29,888 nt of DNA from a virus: positions 1 through 29,888 of the IMG/VR virus record IMGVR_UViG_3300035456_000001; one strand, 5' to 3'. A program made the position numbers and the translations under genes. Shown here in pieces: positions 24,666 through 29,888 of the stretch (position 1 is the stretch's first letter; every line of letters starts with the position of its first letter). Under the pieces are notes generated by a model. It was not told the origin of the DNA. It was given only the letters and a program-made list of their open reading frames with translations, and searched no databases.

Positions 24666-24683
24666 ATAATGGAGGATTTAATC

Positions 24684-25163
24684 ATGGCAAAAAGAATAAT
24701 TAAATGGACTTTGGATAATACCACGCTGAACATGCACAAATACGTTGGCACGGTTAACGGCAAGGAAAACGCAACAGAGCTTATTTGCGGATTTGAATTG
24801 GTTGAACTGTTCCCTGACTTCACAACAATGGCTGATATTCAAAAGCAGGTTATTGTTTACGGAATCAAACAAAAACTGATGGACAAGGGGGCGAGCGAAA
24901 TTGCCGACACTGAAGGTAAAATCGTATCCGCAAAAAATAAATTCGCAGACCTCGTTGCGGGTAAATGGTCAGGTGATCGAACAAATGCAACAGGCGCAGC
25001 CGAAGATAAACGTGCATTTTCTGAATTAAAAACACTCACAAAAGAAGTCAGCATGAACGGTTTAATGATGAAAAGGCTCATGTATCCCGCAACATTCACT
25101 GACGATGATGAAACAAAACTTCAGGAATTTATTAACCGCGCAGCCAAGCAGGGAAGGAAATAG
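24684..25163 (+). CDS. Conserved phage-type protein, unknown function (first rightward gene)
   Basis: The ATG at 24684 is chosen because GGAGG lies eight bases upstream; the earlier in-frame ATGs have no such site. The 159-residue product starts MAKRIIKWTLDN, has a FELVELFPDF segment and then the recurring phage pattern QKQVIVYGIKQKLMDKGA (about residues 54-71), followed by a KNKFADLVAGKWSGDR segment. I recognise this layout (domain with yGikQkl and a later G-x-W) from small phage proteins of unknown function. The C-terminal part is helical and charged. No enzymatic motif is seen. Being the first gene after the operator cluster, it may be early-expressed and regulated by those sites. Confidence 0.7.
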   Translation: MAKRIIKWTLDNTTLNMHKYVGTVNGKENATELICGFELVELFPDFTTMADIQKQVIVYGIKQKLMDKGASEIADTEGKIVSAKNKFADLVAGKWSGDRTNATGAAEDKRAFSELKTLTKEVSMNGLMMKRLMYPATFTDDDETKLQEFINRAAKQGRK

Positions 25164-25222
25164 TCAGGAAGTAACTAAACACGAAGGTGGACATTGTAGA
25201 GGGCAGGAATCGTATTTAATTG

Positions 25223-25244
25223 TCAGAATAGTCAATAATTGACC
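25223..25244. promoter_or_regulatory. Dispersed palindrome site 4, upstream of a promoter
   Basis: TCAGAAT followed by AGTCAATAATTGACC (25230-25244), one base off the consensus. It ends 20 bp before the -35 box of the promoter at 25265. Confidence 0.6.
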
Positions 25245-25264
25245 ACGTTTCTTAAATATAACTA

Positions 25265-25293
25265 TTGACAACTGGTTAATAGTGTGATAAGAT
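25265..25293 (+). promoter_or_regulatory. Rightward sigma70-type promoter 1
   Basis: -35 TTGACA (25265-25270), 17-bp spacer starting ACTG and ending GTGA, -10 TAAGAT (25288-25293). It drives the 26-residue peptide gene and possibly the genes beyond. Confidence 0.65.
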
Positions 25294-25318
25294 ATTTAAT
25301 AAACGAAAGGAGACTGCC

Positions 25319-25399
25319 ATGCAAAAATTCTGGTTTGTTATATACAGCTTTATAATAATATACAGCGGGCTTTGTATTTACTTAATATGGTTTAGGTAA
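25319..25399 (+). CDS. 26-residue membrane peptide
   Basis: A small ORF follows the promoter at 25265 with a good ribosome site (AAAGGAGA) before its ATG. The product starts MQKFWFVIYSFIIIYSGLC and ends YLIWFR; it is almost entirely hydrophobic and could span the membrane once. Promoter plus ribosome site make it believable as a real gene, but a leader peptide or chance ORF remains possible. Confidence 0.5.
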   Translation: MQKFWFVIYSFIIIYSGLCIYLIWFR

Positions 25400-25415
25400 G
25401 GTAAATATTAGTAAT

Positions 25416-25450
25416 CGTAAATCGTCAAACGTATATTGTATATCGTAAAT
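25416..25450 (+). repeat. Five tandem 7-bp iterons (consensus CGTAWAT)
   Basis: The units read CGTAAAT, CGTCAAA, CGTATAT, TGTATAT, CGTAAAT without gaps. Short tandem direct repeats next to an AT-rich tract are a hallmark of initiator-binding iterons at replication origins. A matching inverted array lies at 25646-25666. Confidence 0.6.
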
Positions 25451-25477
25451 TCAATAATAGTGTATAATTCGATTAAC

Positions 25478-25490
25478 GATTACCGATTAC
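25478..25490. repeat. 13-bp inverted repeat, left arm (GATTACCGATTAC)
   Basis: Exact reverse complement of 25606-25618. The arms enclose about 115 bp including the AT-rich tract, so the region could form a cruciform or present two initiator sites. Confidence 0.7.
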
Positions 25491-25542
25491 TGCTAAGGGG
25501 CTTCAATCGTCTTAGACTAGGGCTCTTTCTCTCCCTCTCAGT

Positions 25543-25600
25543 AATATATATATACTTATATATATTATATAAGAAAAGAATATTTATTTTAAGAAATTAA
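25543..25600. other. AT-rich tract, candidate DNA unwinding element
   Basis: Alternating TA runs (ATATATATATAC, then TTATATATATTATATAAG) followed by an A/T-only stretch lie in the middle of the inverted repeats and iterons. Easy melting fits an origin; no initiator gene is present in the window to prove it. Confidence 0.45.
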
Positions 25601-25605
25601 ATAGT

Positions 25606-25618
25606 GTAATCGGTAATC
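25606..25618. repeat. 13-bp inverted repeat, right arm (GTAATCGGTAATC)
   Basis: Exact reverse complement of 25478-25490. Confidence 0.7.
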
Positions 25619-25645
25619 ATAAACCGGAAAATAACTCAGAATGTA

Positions 25646-25666
25646 ATTTACAATATACGATATACG
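25646..25666 (-). repeat. Three tandem 7-bp iterons, inverted array
   Basis: On the minus strand the units read CGTATAT, CGTATAT, TGTAAAT, the same consensus as the array at 25416-25450 but facing it. An extra CGATAAAC flanks it. Confidence 0.55.
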
Positions 25667-25724
25667 GTTTATCGGATTGCATAAATTACACTATTAAATA
25701 AATTGTCAAACTATACAAAACTAA

Positions 25725-25753
25725 TTGACAACTGCATAAATGTATGATATTAT
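25725..25753 (+). promoter_or_regulatory. Rightward sigma70-type promoter 2
   Basis: -35 TTGACA (25725-25730), 17-bp spacer starting ACTG and ending ATGA, -10 TATTAT (25748-25753). The transcript would begin just ahead of the ribosome site of the gene at 25780. Confidence 0.65.
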
Positions 25754-25779
25754 TGGATAAAATAATAAAAGGAGTATTT

Positions 25780-26193
25780 ATGCAAAAGGGAGTGATTCAG
25801 AACGAAGACTGTGTGATTAAAGTCCTGACGGAAGGTAGAGAGTTTGTGCTGGTTTGCGAAGATGAAAAAGATGCACACTCTAAGCGAGTATCTTTATATA
25901 ATGCAAGAAGAAGACTATCCGCCGTTGACCAGAGAAAAATAGTTATTCACAAGGAAAGAATGAAGGATAACTGGGTAGTAAGAGTTTATAGAGGAAGTCC
26001 TAATATTATGGAAGTAGTTAATGGAGAGCTTGTACCTTATGAAGAAATAGCCACGTTGTCTGAAACTGGAAATAAACTACTTTCTGAAATGTTAAGTAAA
26101 GGAATGAATGAAGAAGAAGTATTTGACATACTTAAAGAAAGAGGTGAAGCAGAGAAGTCTATTAGAGAAGAAATAAGGAAACTGAGTATATGA
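25780..26193 (+). CDS. Unknown 137-residue early-region protein
   Basis: The ATG at 25780 is preferred over the one at 25744 because the promoter -10 box overlaps the latter and AAAGGAG precedes the former. The N-terminal half has several strands (VIKVLTEGREFVLVCEDEKD; RKIVIHKERMKDNWVVRVYR) and contains a basic NARRRLSAVDQRK stretch; the C-terminal half is a charged helical region (MLSKGMNEEEVFDILKERGE). No family recognised. It overlaps the following HNH-AP2 gene by 4 bp (ATGA), indicating translational coupling. Confidence 0.6.
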   Translation: MQKGVIQNEDCVIKVLTEGREFVLVCEDEKDAHSKRVSLYNARRRLSAVDQRKIVIHKERMKDNWVVRVYRGSPNIMEVVNGELVPYEEIATLSETGNKLLSEMLSKGMNEEEVFDILKERGEAEKSIREEIRKLSI

Positions 26194-26753
26194 GGCTTAT
26201 TAGGTGTCTTGGTAAGAAGTCAGCAATGGTAGATGATGCTGACTATGATAGACTAAAGAAGTTCTTCTGGAAAGCTGTTCCTGCTGGGAAGACTTTTTAT
26301 GCTATGAGAAAGCCCACTGGCTCTAAGTGGTATAATTGGAATATGTACTGGGATATTATGGGTAAGCCAGAAAAGGGTTTTGTAGTAGATCATAAGAATG
26401 GGTATGGACTTGATTACCAGAGAAATAATTTAAGTATTATAACAACAAGACAAAACGCTCAGAATAAACATAGTAAAAAGACTTCAAAATATTGCGGAGT
26501 TTCTTTAGATAAATCTAACAAGTGGCGGGCACAAATTACTGTATTAAATGAGGTTGTTTATCTTGGTACTTACGAAACAGAAGAAGAAGCGTACGAAGTT
26601 TATAAAAGTAAAGCTGAATTGTTTTCAGAGGTATTAGATAATACTCCGTTACCAATTAAAACAGAAGAAGAAACAGACATAGAAAGACAGAAAGTTCTTA
26701 TGAGAAAAGATAAATGGACTGAGGAACAAATAAAGGAGTATTTTAATGATTAA
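26190..26753 (+). CDS. HNH endonuclease with AP2 DNA-binding domain (homing-type)
   Basis: This 187-residue protein combines an HNH nuclease (VVDHKNGYGLDYQRNNLSII, residues about 65-84, then TTRQNAQNK) with a C-terminal AP2-like domain (YCGVSLDKSNKWRAQITV, then YLGTYETEEEAYEVYKS; about 101-140). Phage HNH-AP2 proteins are free-standing homing endonucleases that spread themselves into related phages. Residues past 145 form a charged tail (TEEETDIERQKVLMRKDKWT) that may belong to a second helix pair. It starts inside the end of the previous gene and is followed by a small gene overlapping its last codons, so it is embedded in an operon. Confidence 0.88.
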   Translation: MRLIRCLGKKSAMVDDADYDRLKKFFWKAVPAGKTFYAMRKPTGSKWYNWNMYWDIMGKPEKGFVVDHKNGYGLDYQRNNLSIITTRQNAQNKHSKKTSKYCGVSLDKSNKWRAQITVLNEVVYLGTYETEEEAYEVYKSKAELFSEVLDNTPLPIKTEEETDIERQKVLMRKDKWTEEQIKEYFND

Positions 26754-26925
26754 AATCCCCGCCCTCAGCATCTTACAAAACGGTATGCAGCAAGTTAGCA
26801 AAACTAAATGGCTGCCGATGTATACAGACTTGCTGACCAAAAGTACGTTTTTAGTACAACTACATAAAGGTGAGACAGTTGATAAAGCTGTAGGAAGAGT
26901 TAGGGAAAGGTTTAATATTAAATAA
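26746..26925 (+). CDS. Unknown 59-residue protein after the HNH-AP2 gene
   Basis: ATG 26746 overlaps the end of the HNH-AP2 gene, with AAAGGAG 6-12 bp upstream. The product reads MIKIPALSILQNGMQQVSKT and then KWLPMYTDLLTKSTFLVQLH, ending in a basic helix (KAVGRVRERFNIK). No family recognised. Open frame, ribosome site and tight packing support it as real. Confidence 0.55.
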   Translation: MIKIPALSILQNGMQQVSKTKWLPMYTDLLTKSTFLVQLHKGETVDKAVGRVRERFNIK

Positions 26926-26943
26926 GAAAAGGAGGAAAAGTAA

Positions 26944-27333
26944 ATGACTAAAGAAAAATTTAAAGAGTATGAAAAGGTTTGTAAGGATTTGTGGAAAGAA
27001 CTTTCAAAAAAGAAAAATTTAGAGAAGTCTAAAGATCAGATTAATAGGGATATTTATAGCTATAATAACCTGTGTCCTGCCTGTGAAATAGCTAGTAGAA
27101 TATCACAACGTAAGTCTTTTTTCTGTATGTTTTGTCCCATAGATGTTTGGAGAAAGAAAGCGTTAGCTGAGCCAGACGTAGATGCTGTCTGCCTGAGAAG
27201 TAATAATGCTTATGGTGTTTGGGCAAACCTAAGCTGTCTTGATGTAAACAGTACACCAGCACAACGTCTTGCAGCTGCACTAAAGATCTCTAAGTATAAA
27301 TGGACTTACTTAAAAGAATACAAAAATATTTAA
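26944..27333 (+). CDS. Small zinc-binding-type protein, unknown function
   Basis: This 129-residue protein has two CxxC pairs, CPAC (C44, C47) and CMFC (C61, C64), in the arrangement of a zinc ribbon, followed by PIDVWR. The N-terminus is a Lys-rich helix (KFKEYEKVCKDLWKELSKKK). The C-terminal part is helical (PAQRLAAALKISKYKWTYLK). The two-CxxC layout with a following P-x-x-x-W is familiar from small phage early proteins without known role. AGGAGG precedes ATG 26944. Confidence 0.6.
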   Translation: MTKEKFKEYEKVCKDLWKELSKKKNLEKSKDQINRDIYSYNNLCPACEIASRISQRKSFFCMFCPIDVWRKKALAEPDVDAVCLRSNNAYGVWANLSCLDVNSTPAQRLAAALKISKYKWTYLKEYKNI

Positions 27334-27344
27334 AGGAGGAGGTT

Positions 27345-27512
27345 ATGTTAGTAGATTTCACAATTAGTATAGAGGTAGATGATGATTACTTAGATGACGG
27401 AGTAAAGGAATCTGAGCTTGAGACTAAACTTAATAAAGTTTTATCAGACCTTGATGAAGTTATAGGTACGTCAGAGTTTAACTTTAACGATTCATCTTGG
27501 GAGTATTTATAA
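27345..27512 (+). CDS. Unknown 55-residue acidic protein
   Basis: ATG 27345 is supported by AAAGGAGG just upstream, in preference to the longer frame at 27300 that overlaps the preceding gene. The product is very acidic (DFTISIEVDDDYLDDGVKES; LDEVIGTSEFNFNDSS). It resembles small acidic early proteins of phages, which often mimic DNA to bind host or defence proteins, but nothing specific is seen. Confidence 0.5.
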   Translation: MLVDFTISIEVDDDYLDDGVKESELETKLNKVLSDLDEVIGTSEFNFNDSSWEYL

Positions 27513-27524
27513 AGGAGGAATAGT

Positions 27525-27770
27525 ATGGCTAAAAGTAAGATTAAATACGTGCATACTAAGTGGGGATTAAGAAGACTGTTTTGTATGTGTGATAGTGAAA
27601 GAGCAGTAGACCACTATGACTTTGTGTCGGAGAAAGTCTCCCCGAAGTCCATCCTCCTGTCAAGTGTAACTATGCTTAATGAATGTGAAAAGTGTAATAA
27701 ATACTTCACTTGGGTATTTAAATTCAGCGAAGACGCAAAGAAATGGAAGAAGTTGATTGGGATTAAGTAA
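27525..27770 (+). CDS. Small zinc-binding-type protein, unknown
   Basis: This 81-residue protein has a CMC motif (C20, C22) and a CEKC motif (C54, C57), so a zinc site is likely. The N-terminus is basic (KSKIKYVHTKWGLRRLF), and the end is Lys- and Trp-containing (FKFSEDAKKWKKLIGIK). No family recognised. AAAGGAGG precedes ATG 27525. Confidence 0.55.
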   Translation: MAKSKIKYVHTKWGLRRLFCMCDSERAVDHYDFVSEKVSPKSILLSSVTMLNECEKCNKYFTWVFKFSEDAKKWKKLIGIK

Positions 27771-27773
27771 CGT

Positions 27774-27795
27774 GGTCAATAATTGACCTTTCTTG
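27774..27795. promoter_or_regulatory. Dispersed palindrome site 5, upstream of promoter 3
   Basis: GGTCAATAATTGACC (27774-27788) is a perfect match to the consensus palindrome, directly after the stop of the 81-residue gene. Here the flank (TTTCTTGG) lies on the right, so the site points the opposite way to the others. It ends about 37 bp before the -35 box at 27826. Confidence 0.6.
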
Positions 27796-27825
27796 GAAAT
27801 TAATTGAAAAGCTTAAATAAACTTG

Positions 27826-27854
27826 TTGACAACTGTTTAAAAGTATGATAAGAT
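27826..27854 (+). promoter_or_regulatory. Rightward sigma70-type promoter 3
   Basis: -35 TTGACA (27826-27831), 17-bp spacer starting ACTG and ending ATGA, -10 TAAGAT (27849-27854). It stands ahead of the gene at 27881. Confidence 0.65.
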
Positions 27855-27880
27855 AAAAATAAAAACGAATGGAGGATTTA

Positions 27881-28144
27881 ATGCGTTTAGGTACTGGTTT
27901 TCTAATCGCTATGGTAGTTATAATTTGTTCTTACCTTGCTTATGTAGTTATAGTTCTTCCAACCCCACAAGTAGGTGTGCTTGCACTTACTGAGCAAGAA
28001 GTAAATGAATTTCACTGTCTTGCGAAGTATCATAAGCTTAATAAGAGTAGAGCAGTAATTTATAACTATCCAAGTGATCCGTATTTCTACTATGAAGGAA
28101 AGAAAGTAAACTTTAAAGTGAAAGGAGTTTGTAAAGATGAGTGA
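27881..28144 (+). CDS. Unknown membrane-anchored protein, 87 residues
   Basis: ATG 27881 is preferred over the one at 27869, since GGAGG lies eight bases before it. The N-terminus is a clear membrane segment (GTGFLIAMVVIICSYLAYVV, about residues 4-23) followed by a soluble part containing two Cys (C48, C84 approximately) and several Tyr (VIYNYPSDPYFYYEGKK). An inner-membrane anchor with a periplasmic domain is plausible. It could affect superinfection or the envelope. The stop overlaps the next gene by 8 bp. Confidence 0.6.
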   Translation: MRLGTGFLIAMVVIICSYLAYVVIVLPTPQVGVLALTEQEVNEFHCLAKYHKLNKSRAVIYNYPSDPYFYYEGKKVNFKVKGVCKDE

Positions 28145-28349
28145 AAAAGCCTTAACTATTGGAGAATTTCGTAAGTTAACTGCAGACCTTCCGGCGGACA
28201 CAGAGGTCTTTGTAACAGTCCAGATGAATGATGACTTAGGTTACTTTCCTGTGGAAGATATAAAGACTGATACAAGACCATGTTGTTTGCTGACTGGTGA
28301 AGAAGTAATAATGATTGAAGATAACGGAGAATTAAAGGAGGTAAAGTAA
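28137..28349 (+). CDS. Unknown 70-residue phage protein
   Basis: The product opens MSEKALTIGEFRKLTADLPA and continues DTEVFVTVQMNDDLGYFPVE, with the motif (LPaDteVfv, then pVeDI) common in small phage proteins of unknown role. It is acidic at the end. The start overlaps the preceding gene, with GGAG-type sequence inside that gene's end. Confidence 0.55.
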   Translation: MSEKALTIGEFRKLTADLPADTEVFVTVQMNDDLGYFPVEDIKTDTRPCCLLTGEEVIMIEDNGELKEVK

Positions 28350-28350
28350 A

Positions 28351-28587
28351 ATGACTAATCAAGAAGTGATAAATAAATACTTTGGTAAAATAATAGGAAA
28401 TAAATTGAAAAGTAATATCCTTGATTATCATGGAGGATATTATTTAAAAGTTAAGTGTGATAGTAAAGATATTCATGACTTTCTCAGCAACTCGTTTATC
28501 TGGTCAAACACTCCCGAAGGTAATGAGTACTGGTTTAAAAAAGCTCAAAAAGGGGAAGGAGTAAAAATATGCAACACGCAGGAATAG
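28351..28587 (+). CDS. Unknown 78-residue protein
   Basis: The product opens MTNQEVINKYFGKIIGNKLK, followed by beta-like segments (YHGGYYLKVKCDSKDIHDF) and a Lys-rich end. No family recognised. AAGGAGG precedes ATG 28351, and the end overlaps the outer-membrane barrel gene by 19 bp, suggesting coupling. Confidence 0.5.
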   Translation: MTNQEVINKYFGKIIGNKLKSNILDYHGGYYLKVKCDSKDIHDFLSNSFIWSNTPEGNEYWFKKAQKGEGVKICNTQE

Positions 28588-29420
28588 GAACTTCAAACCC
28601 AGATATAGAAGATATCTCTGAGGTATACGATGAAGATAGAAAGCACTTGCAAAATGCTATCTATAAAATTCCAACGCAGAAGACTTACACTCCCCGAGCC
28701 CTGCGAGCTGGTAAAGTTATTCAGCTTGTAAAGAATGGAGTAAAGCAAAAGGCGACAGCTGGAATGGTCACGGGGTTTATGCTTCTCTTACTGCCGTTCT
28801 TAACTGCACAAGCGGAAGATTTTACTGCTGAGGCTAAAGTATTTAAGACTATTTTTAATAACTCTACTTATGCTTATGAAACAGTAAAAGATAACGAAGG
28901 TGTTCAGGTAAATTTTGGGTATAAAAGTCTTTATCTGTTCTTGTCTGCTGAAGATATGAACATCTATGGAGTACGAACTAATATTCTTGGAGCTGGACTA
29001 GGAATTAAGATTCCTATAGTTAAAGGACTGTCTGCGTTTGGTCAAGCTGGGTATTACTATATACTTGATAATGGAAATTCAAGTGTAGAGATACTCGGAA
29101 GTGAACTTAACCACAGACTTGCTCCGGATTATCCTCCGACAAAATTTGATTATTACAAGCTTGATAGTAATGATACTTGGGGAGGAACGGTTGGAGTAGA
29201 CTATAATTATAACTTTACTAAGTCAATCTCACTAGGAATATCCGTTGCTTATAGGTTTATGTCTATTCATGAGAATGTTAAGGGATACTACTCAACTCCG
29301 CATGGAAGCTGTCCAGCTTATGGAGGAATATGTCCGGCTAATCAAGTCTATTGGCAAGCCGAAGGTAATCATGATGTAAGTGGAGCTCAAATAGGAATAG
29401 GAGCTAAGATTGAGTTTTAG
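28569..29420 (+). CDS. Outer-membrane beta-barrel protein with N-terminal extension and internal signal sequence
   Basis: This 283-residue protein has a hydrophobic segment at about 62-82 (TAGMVTGFMLLLLPFLTAQA) ending in A-x-A before EDF, a signal-peptidase I type site after residue 82. The mature part (about 200 residues) is a series of amphipathic strands separated by Asn/Asp/Gly turns: NLSILG-type repeats such as ILGAGLGIKIPIVKGLSAFG, WGGTVGVDYNYNFTKSISLG, ISVAYRFMSIHENV. It ends in GIGAKIEF with a terminal Phe, the C-terminal signal for BAM-dependent insertion. About 60 charged, soluble residues precede the signal sequence, which is unusual; the strong AAGGAG site before ATG 28569 supports the long start. 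A role in superinfection exclusion or host-surface change is inferred. It could also be a porin-like moron gene. Confidence 0.8.
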   Translation: MQHAGIGTSNPDIEDISEVYDEDRKHLQNAIYKIPTQKTYTPRALRAGKVIQLVKNGVKQKATAGMVTGFMLLLLPFLTAQAEDFTAEAKVFKTIFNNSTYAYETVKDNEGVQVNFGYKSLYLFLSAEDMNIYGVRTNILGAGLGIKIPIVKGLSAFGQAGYYYILDNGNSSVEILGSELNHRLAPDYPPTKFDYYKLDSNDTWGGTVGVDYNYNFTKSISLGISVAYRFMSIHENVKGYYSTPHGSCPAYGGICPANQVYWQAEGNHDVSGAQIGIGAKIEF

Positions 29421-29422
29421 AT

Positions 29423-29436
29423 GGAGCGTAGTGATC
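29423..29436. repeat. 14-bp GC-rich direct repeat, left copy
   Basis: GGAGCGTAGTGATC directly follows the barrel gene's stop and matches 29848-29861 at 12 of 14 positions. The pair brackets the DUF3307-like gene. Confidence 0.5.
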
Positions 29437-29477
29437 GACTGCAACGCCCTTGTTATCTGATTTTACGGAGGTGAAAA

Positions 29478-29828
29478 ATGACATATTTGCTAGGGCATTT
29501 GGTTGGTGATTATCTGCTGCAAAATGATTGGATGGCACTAAATAAAAAGGCTTACACAGCGAAAGGATGGCTTGCTTGCACGGTGCATTGCTTGTTGTAC
29601 TCATTGGCCGTTTGCCTCTTTACTGGTTGGTGTGACTGGCGGTTTTTGTTAGTTTTTGTAACGCACTTTGCACTTGATAAAACAATGGTTGTTGTCTGGT
29701 ATATGAACTTTACAGGCTCGTTTCGCCGTATTATTTCAGACAAAAGCAATCCTTCGGCAATTTGGGCTTATGCGATAGTGGACAATACTTTTCACTTAGT
29801 AACGTTGTATCTCATAAGCATGATCTAA
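29478..29828 (+). CDS. DUF3307-type membrane protein
   Basis: This 116-residue protein fits the DUF3307 pattern: LLGHLVGDYLLQNDWMALNK (residues 4-23; H7, D11, Q15) then VHCLLYSLAVCLF, VFVTHFALDKTMVV (H63, D67) and a final hydrophobic segment (TFHLVTLYLISMI). Three to four membrane segments are probable. Function is unknown; relatives occur in bacteria and phages. The gene has GGAGG before ATG 29478. Its codons are more GC-rich than its neighbours and it is bracketed by a short repeat, signs of a recently acquired insertion (moron). Confidence 0.8.
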   Translation: MTYLLGHLVGDYLLQNDWMALNKKAYTAKGWLACTVHCLLYSLAVCLFTGWCDWRFLLVFVTHFALDKTMVVVWYMNFTGSFRRIISDKSNPSAIWAYAIVDNTFHLVTLYLISMI

Positions 29829-29847
29829 ATATAACAGTGAAGTGGCC

Positions 29848-29861
29848 GGAGCGCAGCGATC
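29848..29861. repeat. 14-bp GC-rich direct repeat, right copy
   Basis: GGAGCGCAGCGATC, two differences from the copy at 29423. It ends exactly where the adapter-like sequence begins. Confidence 0.5.
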
Positions 29862-29888
29862 AGATCGGAAGAGCGTCGTGTAGGGAAA
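29862..29888 (+). other. Illumina adapter sequence (assembly artefact)
   Basis: AGATCGGAAGAGCGTCGTGT and the following AGGGAAA match the start of the Illumina TruSeq adapter read-through sequence. These 27 bases are not phage DNA. The true assembled sequence ends at about 29861. Confidence 0.97.

Larger units (their letters stand above)
24071..24683. other. Divergent intergenic region without genes
   Basis: No convincing gene is seen between the leftward and rightward clusters. The stretch holds a cluster of CATTATTG-core sites (24355-24665), an inverted repeat AGGGGTA/TACCCCT (24164-24170 and 24204-24210), a GTCAA/TTGAC pair (24224-24237), and an 11-bp palindrome GACCGTCGGTC (24479-24489). 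It is probably a regulatory hub separating the two gene blocks. Confidence 0.6.
25164..25779. other. Regulatory/origin-like region with only a 26-residue peptide gene
   Basis: This 616-bp stretch holds a dispersed palindrome site, a promoter, a tiny gene (25319-25399), iterons, inverted repeats and an AT-rich tract around 25543-25600, then a second promoter. No larger gene fits. Confidence 0.65.

Noticed and set aside
24488-24823. Minus-strand ORF crossing the operator region and the first rightward gene
   Set aside because: It overlaps the well-supported gene at 24684 over most of its coding length and has no ribosome site; an ordinary shadow.
25490-25545. tRNA-like segment near the inverted repeat
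   Set aside because: No acceptor stem, anticodon arm or T-loop consensus can be folded by eye; pyrimidine-rich tract only.
25416-25666. CRISPR array
   Set aside because: The repeats are 7 bp, contiguous, and without spacers, so they are iterons rather than CRISPR.
27774-27795. GGTCAATAATTGACC as a rho-independent terminator
   Set aside because: The stem is at most five AT-rich pairs plus a short loop with only a weak T-run, and the same element occurs inside genes and upstream of promoters, so it fits an operator better.

Overview
This window is part of a tailed bacteriophage genome, almost certainly a short-tailed phage with a P22-like virion. A P22-type coat protein, a P22-type portal, a gp4-like head-tail adaptor and a gp10-like tail hub lie in consecutive order. 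The DNA is AT-rich by eye. A phage gene for an outer-membrane beta-barrel points to a Gram-negative host. No integrase, repressor, polymerase, lysozyme or tRNA gene is visible, so the lifestyle cannot be decided. The contig is incomplete: the left edge cuts through a large gene, and the last 27 bases (29862-29888) match Illumina adapter sequence rather than phage DNA.

Left block (1-24003, minus strand, read right to left) is one long packaging, head and tail cluster. Its order is: two small unknown genes, terminase small subunit, a small unknown gene, an HNH-like protein, terminase large subunit (intein inside the Walker A loop), a KTSC-like protein, portal (with a class 3-type intein), a small basic protein, scaffold, coat, a beta-helix-like protein, an unknown gene, gp4-like adaptor, a small conserved gene, a gp10-like hub carrying a very large insertion, a collagen-repeat tail fibre, a 49-residue membrane peptide, a small beta-rich protein, a radical SAM enzyme, a GNAT acetyltransferase, and three probable ejection proteins, the last cut by the window edge. 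Genes are tightly packed, often touching or overlapping, so they are probably co-transcribed.

The divergent centre (24004-24683) holds no gene. It carries a leftward promoter and a cluster of sites built on the palindrome CGACATTATTGTCG.

Right block (24684-29828, plus strand) is an early-type cluster of small genes: a conserved phage protein, a 26-residue membrane peptide, a candidate replication origin (7-bp iterons in inverted arrays around an AT-rich core, 25405-25700), an HNH-AP2 endonuclease, small zinc-binding-type proteins, an outer-membrane beta-barrel protein and a DUF3307-type membrane protein. Three rightward promoters and the leftward one share an unusual TTGACAACT start. A second dispersed palindrome (core GGTCAATAATTGACC with a TCAGAA-like flank) occurs at five places in both blocks. 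The most interesting content is the pair of inteins of different mechanistic type in terminase and portal, the two families of operator-like palindromes with the origin-like region, the radical SAM/GNAT pair inside the virion cluster, and the phage-encoded outer-membrane barrel.
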